5,569 nucleotides of DNA from Chloroflexota bacterium (lineage in GTDB: Bacteria; Chloroflexota; Anaerolineae; 4572-78; J111). How positions within the stretch are numbered: position 1 is the first letter of the stretch; each line of letters opens with the position of its first letter. The notes under the pieces were generated by a model, which made no database searches, was not told where the DNA came from, and worked only from the letters and a program-made list of their open reading frames with translations. Position numbers and translations under genes: made by a program. This document shows, piece after piece, positions 5,310-5,569 of this stretch. The DNA lies in the NCBI GenBank assembly GCA_003694775.1, contig RFJV01000681.1:1-5569 (forward strand), in the 5' to 3' direction.

Positions 5310-5569
5310 ATGTCCGAGCGAAGCAGTGGAGGTGCAGAATTCTTTGCAGGTTTGGTGATTGGTGGACTGGTGGGGGCGGCGCTGGCTCTTTTGCTGGCCC
5401 CGCAATCCGGTGAAGAAACCCGTGCCCAGCTCCGGGACCGGAGCCTGGAGTACAAAGACCGGGCCGAAGAAAGCATTTTGGAAGCCCGGCAAAAAGCCGA
5501 ACAGCAAATCGCGGCTCTGCAGGACCAGGTTAGCCGCTTACAGCATCAGGTAGCCGAACTGCAGGAAAA
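5310..5569 (+). CDS. YtxH-family protein, N-terminal part (runs off the window end)
   Basis: Open to the window edge: 86 complete codons with no stop. One hydrophobic, glycine-rich segment (about 11-30, FFAGLVIGGLVGAALALLLA) runs directly into APQSGEETRAQL (30-41). This Gly-rich helix followed by LLLAPxSGxETR is the hallmark of the YtxH domain. From about residue 42 the chain is charged and helical, with heptad-like spacing of Leu, Ile and Val (IAALQDQVSRLQHQVAELQ, 67-85), so a coiled coil is likely. It probably sits in the membrane by its N-terminal helix with the coiled coil in the cytoplasm; the molecular role of the family is unclear. It pairs with the upstream DUF948-like gene, 144 bp away across the repeats, as in the Bacillus ytxG-ytxH cluster. 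The total length cannot be told from this window. Confidence 0.9.
   Translation, partial: MSERSSGGAEFFAGLVIGGLVGAALALLLAPQSGEETRAQLRDRSLEYKDRAEESILEARQKAEQQIAALQDQVSRLQHQVAELQE

Overview
The window is GC-rich coding DNA with short, AT-richer intergenic stretches. Gene content suggests a Chloroflexota bacterium, probably of the Anaerolineae type. The reasons are a PASTA-type Ser/Thr kinase ending in a beta-sandwich domain that I recall from Chloroflexota cell-surface and glycosyltransferase proteins, a DUF948-like/YtxH envelope pair, and tandem GATTGGA/GATTAGA arrays between genes. The taxonomic call is inference from memory, not from a search.

Layout: (1) 4-1914, minus strand: a complete membrane-anchored Ser/Thr protein kinase (kinase, transmembrane helix, two PASTA repeats, C-terminal beta-sandwich). 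(2) 1915-2120: a divergent control region with a plausible kinase promoter on the minus strand and a near-consensus promoter (TTGACA, 17 bp, TACAAT) on the plus strand. The plus-strand leader is made almost entirely of a nine-unit heptad array that runs into the Shine-Dalgarno site and the TTG start of the next gene. (3) 2121-4629, plus strand: a tight three-gene unit of cysteine desulfurase, tRNA-specific 2-thiouridylase MnmA and a small three-helix membrane protein of unknown function. (4) 4630-4703: an intergenic stretch with an extended -10 promoter. (5) 4704 to the window end, plus strand: a two-helix DUF948-like membrane protein and a YtxH-family protein cut by the window edge. They are separated by 144 bp holding a second heptad array and a distinct tandem octamer array.

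Functionally, the desulfurase and MnmA form a sulfur-to-tRNA route: the desulfurase takes sulfur from cysteine as an enzyme persulfide, and MnmA puts sulfur on U34 of tRNAs for Glu, Gln and Lys. The MnmA is of the CxxC type, which may use an Fe-S cluster. The kinase is probably a cell-wall or surface sensor, and the last two genes are probably envelope-associated. No tRNA, rRNA, CRISPR array, insertion sequence or phage gene was seen.

The most unusual content is the pair of heptad arrays, which share an identical 29-bp core about 3.1 kb apart. One of them seems to have supplied the leader, ribosome-binding site and start codon of the desulfurase gene. Second in interest are the kinase's non-RD catalytic loop (HGD) and its activation loop without the usual phosphorylatable Thr residues.
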